Source of the DNA: Candidatus Woesearchaeota archaeon
GTDB lineage: Archaea > Nanobdellota > Nanobdellia > Woesearchaeales > ARS49
NCBI GenBank assembly: GCA_016203265.1
Contig: JACQNB010000031.1
Span: 1 to 7,859 of the forward strand
Length of the DNA stretch: 7,859 bases
Direction of reading: 5' to 3'
Positions 6,140 to 7,859 of the stretch are shown in pieces (positions within the stretch are counted from its first letter, which is position 1; each line of letters starts with the position of its first letter). The notes under the pieces are model-generated. The model saw only the letters and a program-made list of their open reading frames with translations. It ran no database searches and was not told where the DNA came from. The translations under genes and the position numbers were made by a program.

Positions 6140-6161
6140 GCGGTATCGCGAAAGATACCGC
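6140..6161. promoter_or_regulatory. Operator B copy 1: GGTATC-N6-GATACC
   Basis: A perfect inverted repeat with core arms at 6142-6147 and 6154-6159, extended here to GCGGTATC/GATACCGC. Read from the minus strand, the 18-bp core matches the copy at 7451-7468 at 16 positions, including the spacer start TTTC. It lies six bases from the shared TATA box and 16 bp before the plus-strand TATA at 6176, where it could repress one start or activate the other. Confidence 0.75.
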
Positions 6162-6175
6162 CAACACACCCAAAT

Positions 6176-6184
6176 CTTTATAAG
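6176..6184 (+). promoter_or_regulatory. TATA box for the DUF4383-like gene
   Basis: CTTTATAAG on plus predicts a start site near 6206. The resulting leader of about 21 bases contains a perfect SD (6211-6220), so this gene is not leaderless, unlike its divergent neighbour. Confidence 0.65.
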
Positions 6185-6210
6185 CGATTCCTTCCTAGAA
6201 CGACGCATTC

Positions 6211-6220
6211 AAAGGAGGTG
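6211..6220 (+). promoter_or_regulatory. Strong Shine-Dalgarno site that conflicts with the only canonical start
   Basis: AAAGGAGGTG is fully complementary to the usual 16S 3' end over AGGAGGTG. The only canonical start in frame, GTG 6218-6220, is part of the site and cannot be paired and read at once. ATC at 6227-6229 is at the right distance. Confidence 0.7.
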
Positions 6221-6562
6221 TTTGCTATCGCAAACGTCAACGTAACGTACGGAAAAATCATCGGTGCGGTCGTCGCATTGGTGGGATTGCTGGGATTCTT
6301 CTGGAACCCGGTTCTGGGACTGCTCGGCGTCAACATGGCGTCGAACATCGTCCACTTGCTGGGAGGTCTTCTGGTGCTCTGGAAGGCAGGCAAGCAGGCC
6401 AACATGATCGTTGGCGTCATCGCGTTGCTGGTCGGCATCATCGGATTCGTGCCCGGCATCAGCTTCATCGCGACGGACTGGCTCGGCTTCAACACCAACT
6501 TCCACATCCTGCACATCGTGATCGGTGTGGTGTCGTTGGCCGTCTATAAGTGGGCTGACTGA
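6218..6562 (+). CDS. DUF4383-like membrane protein with an odd start
   Basis: A small membrane protein of four helices (about residues 13-32, 36-57, 60-79 and 93-111 from the GTG), with WNPVLGLLGVNMASNIVHLLGGLL as a central motif that resembles the DUF4383 family; the function of this family is unknown. The start is unusual. GTG at 6218 is the only canonical start in frame, but it lies inside the SD itself (AAAGGAGGTG, 6211-6220). Eight bases after GGAGG, at the ideal distance, stands ATC at 6227, giving a natural beginning (residues ANVNVTYGK follow). So translation may begin at ATC, or the base at 6229 may be a G in the true genome. Its promoter lies next to operator B. T-runs follow its stop. 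Confidence 0.72.
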   Translation: MFAIANVNVTYGKIIGAVVALVGLLGFFWNPVLGLLGVNMASNIVHLLGGLLVLWKAGKQANMIVGVIALLVGIIGFVPGISFIATDWLGFNTNFHILHIVIGVVSLAVYKWAD

Positions 6563-6569
6563 AACCTGA

Positions 6570-6585
6570 TTTTTTTTGTTTTTTT
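6570..6585 (+). terminator. T-rich archaeal-type terminator
   Basis: Runs of eight and seven T separated by one G, starting eight bases after the stop of the DUF4383-like gene. U-runs without a hairpin are the usual archaeal termination signal. It may be partial, since the lipoprotein gene begins 17 bases later on the same strand. Confidence 0.6.
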
Positions 6586-6601
6586 ATTGATGCAAACACC
6601 C

Positions 6602-6961
6602 ATGAAACAACACCTCATATTGGCCATGCTCACCATTCTCCTTATTGGTTGTACGGAAAGACCTGAAACGGTTGCCGAAACGCCCACGAAAGAAACAACG
6701 AGCACGCCTGAAGAGACCGTTCCCCCAGCGTTACCTCCAAGAACTCCTGTCACGCCGCCTGCCGGAGGCACCACGTCATCCGAACCCATCAGCGGAACGT
6801 CCGACTGCACGGTCACCGAGGACTGCATCACCTATGAGGACAACGGCATGCCGGTCGAACAGTGCGCGCGCTACGACGAGATCGGTTGCTACCACTCCTA
6901 TGCATGCGCGCCATCCGGAGAGGCAGTCCAGAAAGAAACGCCTGCCTTCTGCGGACGATGA
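6602..6961 (+). CDS. Six-cysteine lipoprotein, unknown function
   Basis: The ATG at 6602 gives a clear lipoprotein signal: charged start MKQH, hydrophobic core, and lipobox LIGC ending at residue 17. The mature part begins with a Thr/Pro/Glu-rich linker of about 50 residues, then a compact C-terminal domain of about 50 residues with six cysteines (DC, EDC, EQC, GC, YAC, FC), consistent with three disulfides outside the cell or with metal binding. I do not recognise the domain. ATG 6590 and TTG 6587 would add four or five residues before MKQH without improving the signal. No SD is visible. A TATA-like TCTATAAG at 6543-6550, inside the end of the preceding gene, could give a start site near 6573; readthrough is the alternative. 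Its stop overlaps the next gene as ATGA. Confidence 0.72.
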   Translation: MKQHLILAMLTILLIGCTERPETVAETPTKETTSTPEETVPPALPPRTPVTPPAGGTTSSEPISGTSDCTVTEDCITYEDNGMPVEQCARYDEIGCYHSYACAPSGEAVQKETPAFCGR

Positions 6962-7149
6962 ACCACAAGCTCATCTACAACGCCGGAGCCGTCATTTCAT
7001 TCTTGGGCTGGTTTCTCGCATTCTCTCCTCACGTGCTGCATCACGCCGTCGGCTTCCTGCCGGACGACCACGCAAGCAACATCTACGTCGGCATGGCTAT
7101 CGGACTTGCCGGACTCGGCATGCTGTTCACGGTCAGGAAGAAGTGCTGA
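6958..7149 (+). CDS. 63-aa two-helix membrane protein with His cluster
   Basis: The ATG at 6958 overlaps the TGA of the lipoprotein gene (ATGA), which implies translational coupling and decides the start; a longer frame from 6862 would run out of frame through the lipoprotein domain. The protein has two hydrophobic helices (about 7-23 and 42-58) joined by a loop with FSPHVLHHAVGF (22-33) and DDHAS (36-40), so four histidines (25, 28, 29, 38) face one side of the membrane. The end is VRKKC, with a terminal cysteine. I do not recognise the family. Histidine clustering suggests metal or haem contact, but that is inference. It may work with the lipoprotein at the membrane surface. Its last 17 bp overlap the end of the convergent hxlR-like gene. 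Confidence 0.7.
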   Translation: MNHKLIYNAGAVISFLGWFLAFSPHVLHHAVGFLPDDHASNIYVGMAIGLAGLGMLFTVRKKC

Positions 7150-7450
7150 GACAGACCGAGACACCCTTGCAATCCTTGCACTCGAATTCCCTCGCAAGTT
7201 CACGCAACGAATGCACGACCTTCGCGCCCTGTGCTGTCAACGCATAGCCTTCAGCCGTTTTCTCGACGCATCCGGCCTTGACCGCCTTCTGCAAGTGCTG
7301 CGTCAGCACCTTGTTCGTGATGGGAACGAGCGCGCCCTTGAGTTGGCCGAATGTCGCGTCCCTCTGCGTGAGCATCACGAAGAGCTTGAACATCCATTTG
7401 CCGTTCAGCACGGGCACGAGTTCAGAAACAGGACACGTTTTCGTCTGCAT
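7133..7450 (-). CDS. HxlR-family (DUF24) transcriptional regulator with extra cysteines
   Basis: A 105-residue winged-helix regulator of the HxlR/DUF24 family. The family opening CPVSELVPVLNGKWMFKLF is at residues 6-24, the recognition-helix region ITNKVLTQHLQKAVKAG at 44-60, and the wing plus YALTAQGAKVV at 69-79. Cys6 matches the redox-active N-terminal Cys known from Bacillus YodB and HypR. Unusual are C61 and a C-terminal C91-x2-C94-x5-C100, which could bind metal or an Fe-S cluster or form disulfides. It would act as a dimer on inverted repeats. The ATG at 7450 lies 27 bp from a TATA centre (leaderless), with operator B between, so autoregulation is likely. The gene is divergent from the rhodanese gene and overlaps the 63-aa gene tail to tail by 17 bp. 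Confidence 0.9.
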   Translation of the reverse strand: MQTKTCPVSELVPVLNGKWMFKLFVMLTQRDATFGQLKGALVPITNKVLTQHLQKAVKAGCVEKTAEGYALTAQGAKVVHSLRELAREFECKDCKGVSVCLSTSS

Positions 7451-7468
7451 GGTATCTTTCCAGATACC
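7451..7468. promoter_or_regulatory. Operator B copy 2: GGTATC-N6-GATACC
   Basis: A perfect inverted repeat GGTATCTTTCCAGATACC that ends one base before the hxlR-like ATG and fills the space to its TATA box. Binding here should shut off the regulator gene. It matches copy 1 (6142-6159, read on minus) at 16 of 18 bases. Confidence 0.78.
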
Positions 7469-7473
7469 ACACC

Positions 7474-7481
7474 TATATAAA
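7474..7481. promoter_or_regulatory. Shared TATA box of hxlR-like and rhodanese genes
   Basis: TATATAAA on plus, TTTATATA on minus. It is about 27 bp from the hxlR-like ATG (7450) and about 29 bp from the rhodanese ATG (7507), and no second TATA box is present in the 56-bp gap, so one element probably serves both leaderless or nearly leaderless transcripts. Confidence 0.68.
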
Positions 7482-7487
7482 TGATGC

Positions 7488-7504
7488 GTTACAATTACTG
7501 TAAC
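7488..7504. promoter_or_regulatory. Operator A copy 2: GTTACA-N5-TGTAAC
   Basis: A perfect inverted repeat (GTTACAATTACTGTAAC) between the shared TATA box and the rhodanese start codon. The core TTACA-N5-TGTAA is identical in arms and spacing to the copy at 6106-6120 before the polyferredoxin gene. Confidence 0.78.
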
Positions 7505-7506
7505 AT

Positions 7507-7859
7507 ATGAACGCGCTCACCCTCATCATCCTGGCGCTCATCGCGGGAGCGAGCGCGGGTTACCTCGCGGCAGACTTCAACACGCCCTCCCAAGAAGACC
7601 TCATCAAGGAATTCTATGACGTCGAGAACGCCGTGCACGTGAGCCCGCACTCCATCCGGAAGGACATCATGAACGGCGCCCTGTCCGTCACGCTCGTCGA
7701 CCTCCGCAGCGAAGAAGAGTATGCCGCAGAGCACATCACGGGAGCCGTCAACATCCCGGCGTATCGCGATCCGGAAACTCCGGCGTATTACGACACCGAA
7801 CGCATCATCGCCGCGTTCAAGGCGCTGCCGGACGACAAGCCCGTCGTCGTGTACTGCTA
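7507..7859 (+). CDS. Exported or membrane-anchored rhodanese-like protein, partial
   Basis: The frame from ATG 7507 is open to the right edge (117 codons). Residues 3-20 are a hydrophobic export signal or anchor (LTLIILALIAGASAG). The rhodanese domain begins near residue 45, with LVDLRSEEEYAAEHITGAVNIP at about 64-85, the typical first half of the fold. The window ends at VVVYC, where C117 fits the expected catalytic cysteine; the loop after it, which decides substrate and activity, is outside. Rhodaneses transfer sulfane sulfur from thiosulfate, polysulfide or cysteine persulfide to an acceptor. Export suggests action on extracytoplasmic sulfur compounds. It shares a TATA box with the divergent hxlR-like gene and has operator A before its start, so it is likely co-regulated with the polyferredoxin and DoxX-like operon. 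Confidence 0.88.
   Translation, partial: MNALTLIILALIAGASAGYLAADFNTPSQEDLIKEFYDVENAVHVSPHSIRKDIMNGALSVTLVDLRSEEEYAAEHITGAVNIPAYRDPETPAYYDTERIIAAFKALPDDKPVVVYC

Noticed and set aside
5484..6173. Minus-strand frame of 229 codons overlapping the polyferredoxin start
   Set aside because: Out-of-frame shadow of the polyferredoxin gene, with an Arg/Ala/Val-rich product and no motif. It would cross the promoter and operator A.
6645..7247. Plus-strand frame of 200 codons across lipoprotein, 63-aa gene and hxlR-like end
   Set aside because: Arg/Ser-rich product with no domain. It competes with three better supported genes and lacks its own start signals.
7495..7734. Minus-strand frame of 79 codons opposite the rhodanese gene
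   Set aside because: Antisense shadow in GC-rich coding sequence; the rhodanese frame carries family motifs, a signal segment and a promoter.
1..7859. CRISPR array, insertion sequence or rRNA
   Set aside because: No regularly spaced direct repeats, no transposase motifs with terminal repeats, and no rRNA sequence were seen.

Overview
This window reads as archaeal chromosomal DNA, possibly from a DPANN-type lineage (lineage is low confidence). The evidence is: AT-rich TATA elements centred about 26-27 bp before start codons, giving several apparently leaderless genes; internal operon genes with Shine-Dalgarno (SD) sites; an archaeal-type histidyl-tRNA synthetase; and a tRNA-His gene with an encoded G-1 and no encoded CCA. 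Coding density is high and no stretch over 150 bp is unexplained.

Left part (1-930, minus strand): a leaderless small unknown gene overlaps by ATGA the start of a Zot-like P-loop ATPase that runs off the left edge. The pair could belong to an integrated plasmid or virus. Next (931-2542, minus strand) come a nitronate monooxygenase/FabK-like flavoprotein with a cysteine-rich tail, a small single-helix membrane protein, and a 42-aa DUF3096-like membrane protein.

Middle (2587-4202, minus strand): hisS with tRNA-His(GTG) directly upstream. The only convincing TATA box lies about 110 bp before the tRNA, so tRNA and synthetase may share a transcript.

Right part (4203-7859): a compact regulon-like block. 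A membrane polyferredoxin (NapH/CcoG/NosR-like) and a DoxX-like protein form a minus-strand operon. A DUF4383-like membrane protein, a six-cysteine lipoprotein and a 63-aa His-rich membrane protein run on the plus strand. A cysteine-rich HxlR-family regulator (minus) is divergent from an exported rhodanese (plus, cut by the right edge).

The most interesting signal is regulatory. The two divergent intergenic regions, 6104-6161 and 7451-7506, carry the same module in opposite orientation: a single TATA box flanked on one side by the inverted repeat TTACA-N5-TGTAA and on the other by GGTATC-N6-GATACC, spanning 54 and 53 bp in total. The TTACA repeat faces the polyferredoxin and rhodanese genes; the GGTATC repeat faces hxlR in one copy and the DUF4383-lipoprotein side in the other. 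This suggests a two-operator regulon, probably involving the HxlR protein, controlling membrane and extracytoplasmic redox, sulfur or metal chemistry. HxlR plus DoxX plus TTAC/GTAA-type operators resembles the Bacillus YodB/CatR-catDE electrophile response.
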